DNA of 64,000 nucleotides from Dipteris shenzhenensis (GCA_047967505.1 CM106539.1), one strand, 5' to 3'. Numbered from the stretch's first letter, positions 22,831-35,243 are shown. The notes: generated by a model not told the origin, from the letters alone. Numbers and translations: made by a program.

Positions 22831-24300
22831 TATATATCTGTAAAATGCGTGCTTAAATAGATGACAGAAATTATGGTTTTTTCTTCGCTAATCCCTGTTG
22901 TTGGTAATGTGTTGTGTATGTAAGCCTTACATGTTGTAGCATCTGTTGTTAGTTACCGAGTTATCTTAGGTTTGATACAAGAGAAGATGAGCAAAATTAG
23001 CTGAAGATGAGCTTTGTTATAATTAGGCTTCATTTGCATCCATTTGCTTGGAGGACAAGGTAAGGAAATTTTGCCTCTTGTTGTGCTCTTAGTCTTGAGT
23101 TTAAATATTGCTGAGTAATTGTGTAATATGTTGCCTTGAATTTGGTAGATAGTGTATGTGACGAAGTTTATAGATTTCTATAAGTTTGAATGCTTTTCTT
23201 ATGCTTTGAAAAATTAAAAAGATTTAATAACCAATAGTGAGTTTATAAACTATATGTACAAACAAATTTTAATGTTCGAAGTGTGCGTTGATTTTTTTTT
23301 GGGGCGAAGAAGAAACATAACGCTACAAGTAAATGAAGCAATGTTGAACAAAGTGATACTTAAATTCACGTTTAAGCAAATAGGATTTTGAAATCTGCAA
23401 ATACAACAATTGACTTTCATCATTATCTATAATTCTTCAAAGTGCAAAAAGCTAACTATTGAGTGCTCTCATATGAAATGAGTTTGTTGGATAGGTTTTT
23501 AGCATCATATGATCCTTTTCTAATCAAGAAAAAAATAAAGTGGGTATCTTTGAATCCAAGTGTACCCTTATGTTTCTTCTATTATTGTTTTAAATTCGAA
23601 CACAAGTTTTTTGTGGAAAAGTAATTTGTAATTATAATTTTAAATAACTAATAACTACAACTAGACCTCCTAGAGATTGAAATCTCACCTAATAGTGCTT
23701 TCTTATATTTGGTACACATGTTCGTGGAACATTCATTAGGGTAGAACCTTGTGTACATATGCAAACGTGATTGTGCATCTGAGCATCCTTGTGCATATAC
23801 TTGCAACCTTGTCTTAAAGCCTAGAGCTTGATGGTTGAAGCAGCATTAGGTATGGCATGTCCTCACCCTTTCCCTGTTCAACCAAATGGAATTAAAGTAG
23901 AATATGATTACTCTCTTTTAAAACTAAGTAGTGTCTGGTTTCTCTGAAAAAAAAAAAAACTAAGTAGTGTTTGATAATTTTTGGTGACTAATCTTTGTGG
24001 TAAAGATTGTCAACCCATATTTCCTTTAAGCTTTACCTCCTTGTTTAAGTCCTCTCACCGGTTGGAAAAATTGCAAAGGCACAAATAGCATTACTTGGAT
24101 GTGGAAATAAAGAGAGATGGTGCAATTTTTCGTCATACAAAGTATTAGGTATCAAACAAAAATACCCAGCAAAGGAGAAAAGAGGAAAACACTTGGTCCC
24201 AATGGACGACATAAATTCAAAAGTACATTGTTAACAATAAGTAGCTCTAAATGTGAAAAAACCCCAATCAGCTCCATAAAGATTAGCTCAAGTATGAGAA
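22831..24300. other. AT-rich DNA without a gene
   Basis: There are poly-A and poly-T runs (near 23290 and 23950) and no open frame with recognisable content. Confidence 0.4.
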
Positions 24301-24440
24301 ATTACCATGCTAAACATCAACTTATGTGGCGACAGGAAAACAACATGAGAGAAGCTCCTAATTAGCACCCTAAATAGTAGCTCAGGTACATGACCCATCA
24401 TGACAAGGGTGATTGACAAAGCCCACGCTTAACATTAACT

Positions 24441-24625
24441 TACCAGGCAACAAAGGAAAACAACATGATCGATGCATCATGAGGAGGTAGTACCCCAACC
24501 ATTTTCTACACATGCAATCAGCATGAAGCAAAAGTCCAGACAAGCAAGTTGAAGCATATAGAAAAACAAATGACCAAGCGAAAGCAAGTCAAAGCATGTA
24601 AGCAACAAATTACTACAATAGTGCA
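24441..24625 (+). repeat. Left arm of a long inverted repeat
   Basis: About 180 bp from CCAGGCAACAAAGGAAAAC to GCAACAAATTA is repeated in reverse complement at 27337-27516 with only scattered differences. A shorter, more diverged direct copy of its start lies at about 24308-24345. The pair may be terminal or subterminal inverted repeats of a DNA transposon or an inverted solo-element pair. Confidence 0.85.
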
Positions 24626-24834
24626 AGCCATCTATTTCACTACGAGATGGATTTCTATATACAAATCCATGTTCAAGCCATATTCTATCTTAGGATGAAG
24701 TTAAAAGAGACTTATATTTTTTAGCTCCCATTTTGTATCAAATGAATAAATGTTTCATTAGATGGTAGAAGATGGAAACACTCGGTTATCTCGAGAACAT
24801 AGAAACAAGTTGAATAAGATTCAAGCGGCCAACC

Positions 24835-25257
24835 CTAGAGTGAGGTGTACTCAAGGGAGTGGTCGGTCCAGTACGTGTAGTTTGTACTGGACATTTTGTG
24901 GTTGTCAGAGGAGGTTGTCCATATGTGGTCCAAGGTAGATTGATGGATAGTCGTTGGGTCGTTAATGAGTTGGTGCATGTGGTGGCTAGCCATGAATTTG
25001 CATAGAGTTGTTATGCTTGGGCCCTTGCCATTGTAGTCTATGTTGAGCTCGGCGATGATGTACGTCGTAGAGTTGGGAGGAACTTTGTGGAGTATGTTTT
25101 GGAGTGTACAGGTGAATGTTCTCGTGATGGACCTTGGCAACTTGTATACGTTGATGATTGCAATGTTGTAGACTGTGGTGGAGTGGAGCACTATTAGCAA
25201 GGCTTTGACGCCTTCAATGAAGATGTAGTGGCTTGCTATAAGCTGAAGGTCTAGCAA
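24835..25257 (-). pseudogene. Endonuclease/exonuclease/phosphatase-type nuclease domain, degenerate
   Basis: The minus-strand 140-codon frame has the order of an EEP nuclease from a retroelement or Helentron: IINVYKLPRS, then STTYIIAELNIDY (the usual GDFN box changed to AELN), then CKFMASHHMHQLINDPTTI, then STLDHIWTT, and finally TDHS. The PTTxxxSxLDHIWT and TDH wording resembles CR1/Jockey LINEs and Helitrons with an endonuclease more than plant L1 elements. The N-terminal part and any RT or helicase are absent, and the GDFN change suggests it is inactive. Confidence 0.6.
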
Positions 25258-25355
25258 CCATGAGATTTGCTACATACTTCTACCCCATAGCACTCCCCTA
25301 GCCCCTCTCGCCCACTGGACGTCGCCCCCCCTAAAAAAGTCATTTATTAAGAAAA

Positions 25356-25735
25356 TAGCCCTAACCCTAATCCTAACCTTGATTAGTTAGGTTAGGTTAG
25401 GTTAACTATTGGTTAGGTTAGGCTAACTATAATTAGGTTAGTTGGATTAGGTTAAGTAAACTATTAGTTGGGTTAGTGAGATTAGTTAAGTTAATTGTTA
25501 GTTAGGTTAGGCTTACTACAGTTAGGTTACCTTGACCAACATTAGGTGAGGCTAACTAGAGTTAGGTTACCTTGACCAACATTATGTTAGATTAACTATA
25601 GTTAGGTTAGCTGAACTCGCATTAGGCTATGTTAACTTTAATTAGGTTAGATTAATTGGCATTAGGTTATGTTAACTGACATTTAGGTTAGTTACGTCAA
25701 TCGGTGAGTTAGGCTAACTAATTAGGTTTAGTTTC
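25356..25735 (+). repeat. Degenerate telomere-like TTAGGTT array with a strand switch
   Basis: Starting with CCTAACCCTAATCCTAACC, the sequence turns at about 25380 into repeated TTAGGTTAGGTTA/GGTTAACTA units that decay toward 25735. Plant telomeres are TTTAGGG, so this is not a functional end. It could be an old interstitial telomeric block or a satellite derived from it. Confidence 0.7.
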
Positions 25736-26149
25736 TTTGAAGTTATGTCCATTCACACCCATCCTTAAGGCCCAAGATCCCCCAACAGGTATAATTTCCC
25801 CCCTAATTATCCCTCCATCACTCGCTCATTTGGGACTCGATTTGACCCCAGTTTGAATCCAAAATTTACACACAAAACACTACACTAAGGGGTAATTTTT
25901 GAGCACATTACACACCATTTTTGCATGCTTAGAACTCGTAAATTCACACTCCCATGTGGGCTAATTTTTGTACTAGTTCACTTATAACTTTCACGTGTGA
26001 CCTCCGATTGACGATCTGTTTGCACCAGCACATTTCCACTCTCAAGCGGGACAATACTAGGCACATTTTATAGCACAATGTTACCCAAATTACTAACACA
26101 TATCTAGCCCGATAATGCACATAACTCAACTTTCGGACTCAAGAAGGAC

Positions 26150-26430
26150 GCGCTCAATCCACCCTTGAAAAGTGTGCATGCAATTAGACCCTCAAAGAAG
26201 GACGCACTCTTTGTTGCTACTTGTAGAGTAGGAGGTGATCAATCTAATGAGACCAAAGGCATTCGGTTCCCTATGGCATTGGTCGACGAAGCCTCCGAAT
26301 GGTACTTAGATCTTCTGGTAGAGGAACACGCCACATGGGCCCTCCTTTGAAGCCAATTCAAGAGGTGTTTCCAAACTCAACGCCTTCAAGATGACCCACC
26401 TCTCCAACTGGGCAAGATAGCATCAAGGTG
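26150..26430 (+). pseudogene. Ty3/gypsy gag fragment
   Basis: The frame gives KGIRFPMALVDEASEWYLDL, then EEHATWALL, a stop, SQFKRCFQTQRLQDDP. This matches the retrotransposon gag core 'FPxxLxGxAxxWYxxL ... WxxLxxxFxxxF'. Stops follow quickly. Nothing else of the element was identified next to it, although the 166-codon frame at 26490-26990 may be related debris. Confidence 0.55.
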
Positions 26431-26489
26431 ATTCTTTGTATTACACGTCAAGAAGGTGTACAATGCCTCACACTTCTACTAGATGATAC

Positions 26490-26990
26490 ATGTGCCGCAT
26501 TTGTCCTAAGCCCTCTAATTCAGTTCAAGGCGAGACATGCACATTGTTAATGGGCACGATGGTCGGTGTAGGTGCAAAACGAGTCACTATGCATTACCAT
26601 GCAGTGCACCCACATGGACGCTACTCAATTGAAGCAATTGTAAGAGAATTTTATCGAATGAGGAACACCAATGCACTAGAAGGGTATCAACACCAGCTTT
26701 CAACAATTGACATAGGTATAGCTCCTTGTGAGGACATGCCAATTGCTATGGAGACAGATCACTTGCAAAGACTTACAAGTAGAAAAAATGCAAACATGAA
26801 GTATGCCAACAAGAAGATGATTTACGAAAGGAAGATTTTTGGCACACCTCAGTTCGAGGGTGTATGTTGCGGAACTTTAACCTTTTTAGTGAAACTACAT
26901 CGCATATATAGAGTACATATTTTTTTGCTAGAAGACCAAGTCATCGCGAATGGAGATGCCTTAAAAAGCAAGAGCATATGTTCTCTCTAG
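26490..26990 (+). other. Unidentified 166-codon open frame
   Basis: An open frame with mixed composition (HYHAVHPHGRYSIEAIVREF, later CCGTLTFLVKLHRIYRVHIF). I recognise no domain. It follows a gag-like fragment and could be decayed retroelement sequence. Confidence 0.25.
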
Positions 26991-27336
26991 CACAACCAAC
27001 AAAATAAGAGATGTGATTGTGCCATCTTTTGCCACACGAAACATGCCATTGTCTCCAGTTGGCAAGATTACAGCCTCTTTGAATCCCATTGAGGCTTGGC
27101 TACTCTCCCTAAGAATACCCTTTGCACAAATTCACGAACTATCTTTGTATGGCTTGCATGGCAGTGTGATCATTGTTTTTGCTAGCATTGAGACTGAGCA
27201 CTTGTCCTCCCGCGCTTCTTAAGAGACAGGAGCACTGTGATGGTTGCACTCTAGTGGAAGTTGGAGTACGCACACAACTACATGAGTGGTCTTTTGTGAC
27301 CGAACCTAACATTAAATAGAAAAACATCCGATTGAA

Positions 27337-27516
27337 TCCTTAATTGTATTAATTTGTTGCTTACATGCTTTGACTTGCTTCGCTTGGTCATTTGTTTTTT
27401 TATATGCTTCAACTTGCTTGTCTGGACTTTTGCTTCATGCTGATTGCATGTGTAGAAAATGGTTGGGATACTACCTCATCATGATGGGTCATGTTGTTTT
27501 CCTTTGTTGCCTGGGA
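27337..27516 (-). repeat. Right arm of the long inverted repeat
   Basis: It is the reverse complement of 24441-24625. The internal distance between arms is about 2.7 kb and encloses the EEP-type frame, the telomere-like tract and the gag scrap. Confidence 0.85.
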
Positions 27517-27604
27517 ATGAACCTCAAGCTCAGCTTTGGCACCTAATAAAAGCAATCATTTTGCAACAGATTTGGAAATTAAGAAACCAACTAATCATCA
27601 CACA

Positions 27605-28335
27605 TTGACATGGGTGGGGGGTACCGCATTAGAGAGGGAGGTGGTAGGAGGTGAGGGGATGCGATAAGAGGCACCGACGGTTGGTGAGGCGGGCCAGGCG
27701 GATGGCACCAATGGCAGAGGACCAAGCGGGTGGTGTCGGGCAGAGGGGTTGACGAGAGGGTATCGAATGACGGAGGGATAGAGGCGAGGGGTGTTGTCGC
27801 TAAGGCAAAAGTGGAGGTGGCCCTGCGAGCGTCTCTTGCTGGCGGGTTTGCGATCATCGTGGTTGGAGGGGGTGAGGGGGGGGTTATGGAGAGGGGGTGG
27901 AGGGTGTGGGGTTGGGGGAGGGGAGGGGGGTGTGAAGGGGGGTGGCGGGGTGGAAAGGGGGTTGGTGGAGGGGGGTGGGGGTGGGGGTGGTGGTGGACAA
28001 GGGGTGGAGCCAAGGGTGTGGGGGTTGGAGGGGGGGGGGGGGTAGATGCAGGGGGGAGGATGGTGGGGAGGAGGGGGGAGAGGGGGGCAAGGGCACAGGG
28101 GGGGTGGAGGGGGGGGACGAGGGTGGAGAGGGGGTGGGTGAAAGGGATGGGGTGGAAGGGCATGTGGAGATGCGGGGGGAGAGAGTGGGGGGTGAAAGGG
28201 AGGGTGGTGAAGGGGTTGAAAGGGGTGTGGAGAGGGAGGGGGGGGATGAAAGGGCAGGCGGTGGTGGAGAGGAGGGGGGTCGATAGAAAACTTGACGAAT
28301 GAGAAAATTTGAAAAGAGGGGGGGGAGATGATCAC
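27605..28335 (+). repeat. G-rich low-complexity tract
   Basis: The plus strand is dominated by runs of 3-11 G with interspersed T and A (GGGGGTGGAGGG-type). The opposite strand gives long proline-rich open frames in several phases, which are a composition artefact. Many G-runs could form G-quadruplexes. Confidence 0.9.
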
Positions 28336-29680
28336 CAACAATGCTCTCCAAAATCTTTGTAGGTGTAATGTCATTATTGTGGGTGACGATTGATGATGGG
28401 TGGATGGCTAGGTCATCAAAGTGAGAAGGGCTCAAAACAAACTCGGTGATGATGATAAGAGTAGAATGGCGCTCGATGGAGAGGGAGAAGTGTCTTGCAT
28501 GGGGCTTGGAATTGGAAGAGGATGGAGGCTAGATGTGGAGGAAGAAGAATGAGGGGGTGGAGAGGGTTTTTATAGGAATGGAGGTGGGAGGGGTTCAGGG
28601 TTAGGGTTAAACCCTAGAACCTTCCCGTGCCCATAACTCTTCATGTTTAAAAAGAAGAAATGTTCAAAATTTTGAGCTCTACACATTGGTGTCCATTAGA
28701 TAGCCTGATTTGTTCTTTAAGTGGCTATTTTTTAAGAAATATAAATTTCTTAAGCTAGTAACCAAAGGTTTCTACTTGGGATTCTTATATTTGGCTAGAG
28801 TTGGGATAATTGTTTTACTCTCCTAGCCCTTGAGTGATATGTCCATGATAGTTCATGGTGGATTGTTCTCCACACATGCTTGCGTATGGCTACTTTTTAC
28901 TTAAGATGCTAGTCTCCCCCGCAACGGTGCCAAATGTTGGCTCTATCCCATGGCTTCTGCAGGATGAGTAGGGTGTGTAGGGTTCAAAGGCTTTTTGTCA
29001 CCTCCTACAGATATATCGATGTCGTCATCTGTAGTACAAGTCTAGCTTAGGACCTCGGGTTGTATTCCCGGTGAGAGACGTAGGCTCAAGGTTTGGAAGC
29101 AAACATTGTGCATGCTTGTGTTAAAGGAACATTCATCGACATGGTTAGGGTAATGAAGGCTTTTGCCTTCATTAGGGGTTTAGGGTTAGAAAAATTTCCA
29201 GGGTTCAGAAGGAGGCTCCCGAGTTTAGAAGGGGTTTGAGGGTTGAGAAGGAAGTTCAAGGTTAGAAGGGAGATCGAGGGTTCAGAGTAGAGTACATGGC
29301 GGAGAATTCATCTCCCTCATAGGTCTTGGAGGTCAAGAGTTGAGGAACTACTCTAAGAGGGTAAGGGCTTATGGGAAGCATAGGAGTGGGATGGAGAAGG
29401 ATGGTGTAAGAGCATGGGGGTGGGGGAAGAGAGGAGAAGGGAGGAGACGAAGACTAGGAGTCACAAGGTTGGGGGAGAGGAGAGAAGGTGATGAGTTTAG
29501 GACATGCTTTCGGACATGGAGTGCAAGGAAGCATGGACACTTGGTGACAATTGCATAGAACACCAAAGTAGAACTCAACACAATGCCCCAAAGAGTGTGG
29601 GCTTCATTCCATCATGGGATATTTATACAAGTTGGAGAGCTTCTCTCTTTGCACGTAGGAATTGTAGGACTTTTTCTCTG
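28336..29680. other. Purine-rich non-coding DNA
   Basis: It has interspersed GGTTAGGGTT-like words (28600-29250) and GA-rich stretches at 29380-29480. No gene was found. Confidence 0.35.
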
Positions 29681-29684
29681 TACA

Positions 29685-29850
29685 TGGAGAACTTGCATCT
29701 AGGATGCGCACGTAGAAGTTGCATGTAGGAATTGAATGTAGAACTACATGTAGAACATGCATATAGGAATCACATGTAGAAACTAATGTAGAACATGCAT
29801 GTAGAACAACAATTGCATGTAGGACATGCATGTAGAACTTGCATGTTGGA
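29685..29850 (+). repeat. Short-period repeats of GCATGTAGAACTT type
   Basis: Variants of GCATGTAGAA/GGAATTGCATGTAG occur about ten times in 165 bases with irregular spacing. Confidence 0.75.
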
Positions 29851-31275
29851 TCCTTATGAGAGATTATTCCTAGCCTTATGCAAGTACAAGTGGAGCTTTG
29901 CCGCTACTCCATACACACATTCTATGCTACTTGAGTCCATGTTGATATAGAGTTAACAACCTCCAAACTCTCAACTTTTGACTCTAGCTACCGCCCTCCA
30001 CCTTGCCTCTTTACATTCTTCAGTGGGGGAGGGGGGGGGGAGGCAGAGCACCCATTAGGTAGGAACAAGCTAGTAACTCCTTGGGTTGTATGGCACTCGG
30101 AATGAGGAGTCACAAAAGTGGTAGATACAACAATCCGTTCATCCTTCACCATCATAAAAGTATTTAATTAATAGAAAGATTGGGTGGAGGGTGATTAACT
30201 GTGGCACATCCACTCAAGAAGGGTCCTTTTGTAGCTAATGATACAGTAAGAAGAATCAAATTTCTCAATATTGAAAGGAGAAAAAGATAATAATAACCTG
30301 GTCTCATGCTTTAGCAATAGCTCCTATCATGATTTGTCATACCATTGTTGTTTATGATGGGAGAGAAACAAGAGTAGTGAGACATTGGGACATAGCGAGA
30401 TAGCACATGCTGAGTAGAAAAGCGTATATGGTATCCTAGTATTTTGTAACCAGGGGATTTTCCCCTCTAGTGAGATTGGAGACTAGACCAATGTTCCAAG
30501 TCTCAGGTACAGAGGATTGTGCGGTAGTGGGGCCTTGAAGGAGGGAGAGTCATCTTCAGCTTGTGTGATAAGTGAGGGGGTGAACTTCCATATCTCATCC
30601 ACCGTGTAGATTTAGCCTTTCCCAAACCCTCATTATTGATGCCCATGTTTTTGACTCGCCCCATAGTAGCTAAAGAATTTTGAGATACTGAACAAACTTC
30701 ACGGGGGGTAATCTTAATGTTACAGCCAATCAAACTTCCTTTGCAATCACGTTTGCTGAAGCACCAACTACCCTAACTTATCATCCAGCTCTTTTGGATA
30801 TTACTTCTACGTTACGTATGATCGTACCTAGAGGTATCTTGGTTGAAGTAAACCTGTCAGTCCCTCAACCAATGAGGATTAAAAAAGTCTCTTCCTAAAC
30901 TATACAAGACCTTTTCAAAGCATACAACTTTCTAGATACAAAAGGTGATATCCTCGCTAGATGTTGCCAAATGAGAAATGAAAGTATCATTTCTAGGGTA
31001 AACTTGCATATCCATGTCTTTCCACACCCTCGATTCTCCATCAACTTCTGCCTTTTGTCTCATGACTCATTTCAGCAATAGAATCAATGAATTTAGTCAT
31101 TTACGCCAACATTTGGGAACCCTTGGAAATGGAGGGAAAGTGGCTAAGCACCTAGAGGAATGAATGGGTGGCTATCTAGCGGGGGATGGATAGCAAGCCA
31201 GTAAGGAAACAAGGGAAGGGTAAGTGCTTTCTTCTAAGCACCTTCCTTCTCAAGAAGGTAGTGTAAGCACTACGC
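29851..31275. other. Non-coding DNA
   Basis: There is a G-run at about 30028-30042 and a 76-codon minus-strand frame (30733-30503) with no recognisable content. No gene is supported. Confidence 0.35.
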
Positions 31276-31279
31276 GCTC

Positions 31280-31965
31280 ACATAAAATCATTCTTACTAA
31301 AGCAATACATGAACTACATACCCTCTATATTCATTGTCTCCTATAGGCATGAAATGGCTATCTTGCATTCTCTTATTTCAATCAATGAGAGCAAGGAACA
31401 TAAGCCTTTTCTCATTCCTTAACTCAAAATTGGCAGGTATTTTGACTTTGCTAATGTAACAAGGGAGTCATGCCTATCATAGAGCAATGCAAACACTTTG
31501 GATTTTCAAACATCCCCATTTTTGGGATTAAGAATGTTGAGAATCTTAAAGACCATTGAAAGACTTGTACAAATAAGTATAATATTTGAAACAAAAAAGT
31601 ATTAAATGAATCCATAAAACTAGATACAATCTTGGCATCCCCATTTTGTCTGCATCATTTTTGTGAATCTTGGTTTGCTCTTTCTATTGTGCATCCTTTC
31701 TCATCTCCTTAGGCATCTTCTTGGCAATAGCATCAATGGCAAGCATGGGGTTAGTGGTGTACTTGACTTAGCCAAAAAATGTAACTCAAATTATATATTT
31801 TTTGGAGCTTTGAATGAAAGAACATAGTAAAAGACCAATACAAAATAAGAGAACATAACCCAACATACTTGAAACACAAATCTAGTAAGGACTCGCCTAC
31901 TCAGTGATACCATTGCTTCTTTATTTTGGAGCTTTGATTTTTATTTCTCTATGACCACACACACA

Positions 31966-31995
<30 letters not shown>
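31280..31995 (+). repeat. Long direct repeat, copy 1
   Basis: The blocks ACTAAAGCAATACATGAA ... ATTGTCTCC ... GCATTCTCTTATTT ... GGAACATAAGCC ... (to about 31470) and TGAATGAAAGAA ... AAATAAGAGAACATAA ... AGTAAGGACTC (31790-31950) recur in the same order at 37498-37870. Copy 1 carries about 280 extra bases between the blocks. It ends in an (AC)n run at about 31959-31997. Confidence 0.8.
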
Positions 31996-31997
<2 letters not shown>

Positions 31998-32786
31998 TTC
32001 TAAAAGTATCAAATTAGCCTCTAAGACAGAATCATGATGCCCATTAACATACCCATAAACATTCTAAGCATTGCACATCACATCCTAGAGATTGCAAATC
32101 AACCTTGGATCGATTTGAGAAGTGATAGCATAGAAAACAGTAATGACCAAAATGGATAGACCTTGAAAATCTACCTTAGGTTGACTTCAATACTACTAGA
32201 TATGGTGATGATCATAGTGTTCAAAGCTTGTTGATCTTGTGTTAATAATGCTCATTTGAAGTGTGGAAGATCAACAGATGTTGAGTAGGCTTGATTTATC
32301 TTGATTAATCAAGAATAAAAAGAGAAACAGGCTTGATAAACTCTTGGACATATGCGTGAGGGATTTAAGCAAAGTGTTTATGACCTAGAGAAATTTCCAT
32401 TCAATGAAGCTATATCAACGCATGTAATAATGTACCTTTGCACATGAGATATTGTAGCTTGAGCATTGAGGAGGTAGATGAGGACATTGCTAGCATTACT
32501 GACCTTGAGAGAAAGGTAGAGATGAAGGATTACATTTGAGTTTTAATTCTTGACATCATATATGCATATTGCATGGACCATGGTATTGGTTGCAGGTTGT
32601 AGTTTGCTTTGAGCTTGGTTATGTGGCCAGTTGTGGCCTTCATATTATTGTCATAGTGGCTACATGTGGTAAGATTATAGCGATAGTGGCTGCATGTTCA
32701 GATTTGAAAGGTTTATCATTGTATGTGGAGGTGGCACCTGGTAGGAGCAACATGCAGTAGCAATTAGTATTATGCAATAGTATATG

Positions 32787-33182
32787 TGACATCATATAGG
32801 CATTTGGTCTTTGGTTACATCTTCATGATAATAGATATTATCTTGGTGTCTTGGCTAACTTTGGCATGTTTAAATTTATAAGGTACATCATAATGCATAG
32901 ACTTGGCTGAAGCGTGGGTTGGAGTTGGTATCTATGACTTCATATATGCATGTAGTAGTTAGTAACAGCCTATACCATGCTATGATATCTTGGTGTTGGA
33001 GTGATTTTGGCATGTCTAGATTTGTGCAAGAATTTTTGTGACATACAAGTCACACATGCAAGATGCTCCAGAGGGCCTACTAAATTACTTATATTTGGTA
33101 TATATGACCCCATACATGCATTTGGTCTTTGGTTGTAGCTTCTAACATGCCATGACAATTGATATTATCTTGGTGTCTGGGA
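32787..33182 (+). repeat. Degenerate tandem repeat, unit about 150-170 bp, about 2.5 copies
   Basis: The words TGACxxCATATATGCATTTGG, GTAGC/CATCTTC and GATATTATCTTGGTGTCT recur at about 32787, 32935 and 33106 with many substitutions. Confidence 0.6.
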
Positions 33183-33189
33183 AAAACAA

Positions 33190-34405
33190 ATAATGAGGGT
33201 TGAAATTATTGGTCATCAAATCTTAAAATGATGTAACTACCTTCGACTTATTCTATTCAAGATTTTGTTATAATTATACTTTGTTTGGAGAAAATAATCA
33301 TGTTGATAGTTCTTAAAAAATCAAAGATCCAATTGAATTGATGCCTCCAGTAGTTTGATGGTCTTCTTAAATTCAAATACATGGTTGTGTGGCCATTGAT
33401 GACATCCGTGAAGATGTGATCATAGCTAGGTCTCCACTATTGAGTATGATTTTTCTCCAAGTTGAAACCAACAAGCTTAGAGTTCTAAGCTTACTTCCTA
33501 CAAGATTTCACAACACACCCTTTCTTGGGAAATAAGTACAAGATTTCATAGGATTTTGCCATGTATCATGAAGATTACCAACACTAATTTGTGATCACAA
33601 AGATAAAGTTGCATGCAAGTAATAGAGTAGTCCAAATAGTAACATAGAAAACTTAGCATAGAACTTCAACATACATAGTATGTTGTAAAAGCATACATAT
33701 TACATAAAATTTAGCATGTTCATAATAAAAGATCATGTAGCAAGTCCAAATTGGTACAGTGTTGCTAGACCCATGAACTTTAGTGCTCCAATGACAATGG
33801 GCATATAACAACTCAAGGATCAATCAACTATGTTTGGATTCCCATATTGGTAATTTGTTGGACCCATCTAGAACTCCAATAGCTCATCACACAATAGCTA
33901 GAGAAAAACACTAGGAGAACCCTTTGGATCTGCCAAGTCCTAACTTCCAAACAAAAATGCACATTGGTAGCATACTTCCACCTGAGTCAGTAAGAACAAC
34001 TCCTTGTGGCTCAAGGTCCTTCCTAAAATCCTGCCTCAATCAATGATTCCCTTCCCACTGCAGTTGACTGGCATGTATCATTGCCACAAACAAGCAAGTA
34101 ATCCTCCATCTGGATCTAGAAAGCTTGCTAGCAGTGCATCCTACCTTGTGCTACTAGATATGCCAAAGAACAAAATTTGCATAAGTCTGGAGCTGCGTCA
34201 CTTAACATTTGTTTAGCTCAGTATGAAGAAGAGGAGGTGAATTTAGCTGAGCATGCATCTTGCACAACTTTGAAGTATTGTGTAGGTGACAGGTCTTTAA
34301 TACCTCATGTTATTGTGTAATCTCACCTATTTGCATATCTCACCTACTCGTATTAATTAACTACTCTATGGTGTCCCTCATTTTCAATTAATGTATGCCT
34401 AATTC
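33190..34405. other. AT-rich non-coding DNA
   Basis: There is no reading frame with recognisable content and no structured repeat that I could see. Confidence 0.35.
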
Positions 34406-34419
34406 ATGCAATTGTCAAT

Positions 34420-34775
34420 TAATTTCCCTCCCTCTCCATCTCTGATCCACCTTGCTGTCATCTGCACTCCCTTCTCCCTCCCCTTCCTATGCTCCCCTGT
34501 GCTTAGCCCTCCCTCTCCCTCCCCTCCCTCTCCCCTGTTCTTAGCCCTCTCCTCCTTCCCTCTCCATCCCCTCCCTCTCCTCTCTCTCCCCTCCCTCTCC
34601 TCTTCCTCCCCTCCCTCTCCCTTGCTCTCAGCCCTCCTTCTCCCTCCCCTCCCTCTCCCTCAACTCAGCTCTTCCCTCCTATTCCTCCTTCTTAGTGCTG
34701 CTCATCATAGTGGTTGGGAGGCTTCCACAGCCCCCCTTCTCTTCTACCCTTCTCCCTTCAAACTGGCCTGCTCTT
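34420..34775. repeat. C/T-rich low-complexity tract
   Basis: Repeated CCCTCCCTCTCC words run through about 34425-34690. The open frame through it encodes only Pro/Ser/Leu repeats and is not a gene. Confidence 0.85.
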
Positions 34776-35228
34776 TATAATAGCCTATAGTATAGAGCAA
34801 AAGCTTTTGGAGAGCAGAAGCTTCTCTAAGAAGCTATGTCCCCTTCTCTTGAATCTTTTGCCTTGTGTGGCAGATTGATTGTCTTACCTTGATTACGTTA
34901 ATTTTTTGGAACCACTCCCCCTCGCATTCTACACAAATTAATTAATTGCACCATTTTTTTGACTATTAGGGGAGCCTACTTGTGTATTAATCAAGTGGTG
35001 AATTAAGCCAAGGCTTGGATTTTAGACTCATCATAATCCTTCCTTTCTAGCAATTAACCAAGCACTTTTGGATCATGTTCAATGGTTATCATGCAAGTGT
35101 GATGGGCAAATGCATTGTGGTAGTTAAATTCCAATAACTGAGTTATGATGGTGTGGGTAGGGGAAACTTTTTTGGTAAGCTTTTTATTGTGAGCTCTTTT
35201 TAGATCCTCAATCACACCACCCTTAACC

Positions 35229-35243
35229 CAACACACACACACA

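Noticed and set aside
25356-25735. Chromosome end (true telomere)
   Set aside because: The units are degenerate, not TTTAGGG, switch strand, and are flanked by tens of kb on both sides.
27591-28435. Long proline-rich and glycine-rich open frames in several phases on both strands
   Set aside because: They arise from G/C-run composition: all phases are open at once, and there is no domain or codon-usage support.
34406-34780. 124-codon Pro/Ser/Leu-rich frame
   Set aside because: It is a product of the CCCTCC low-complexity tract.
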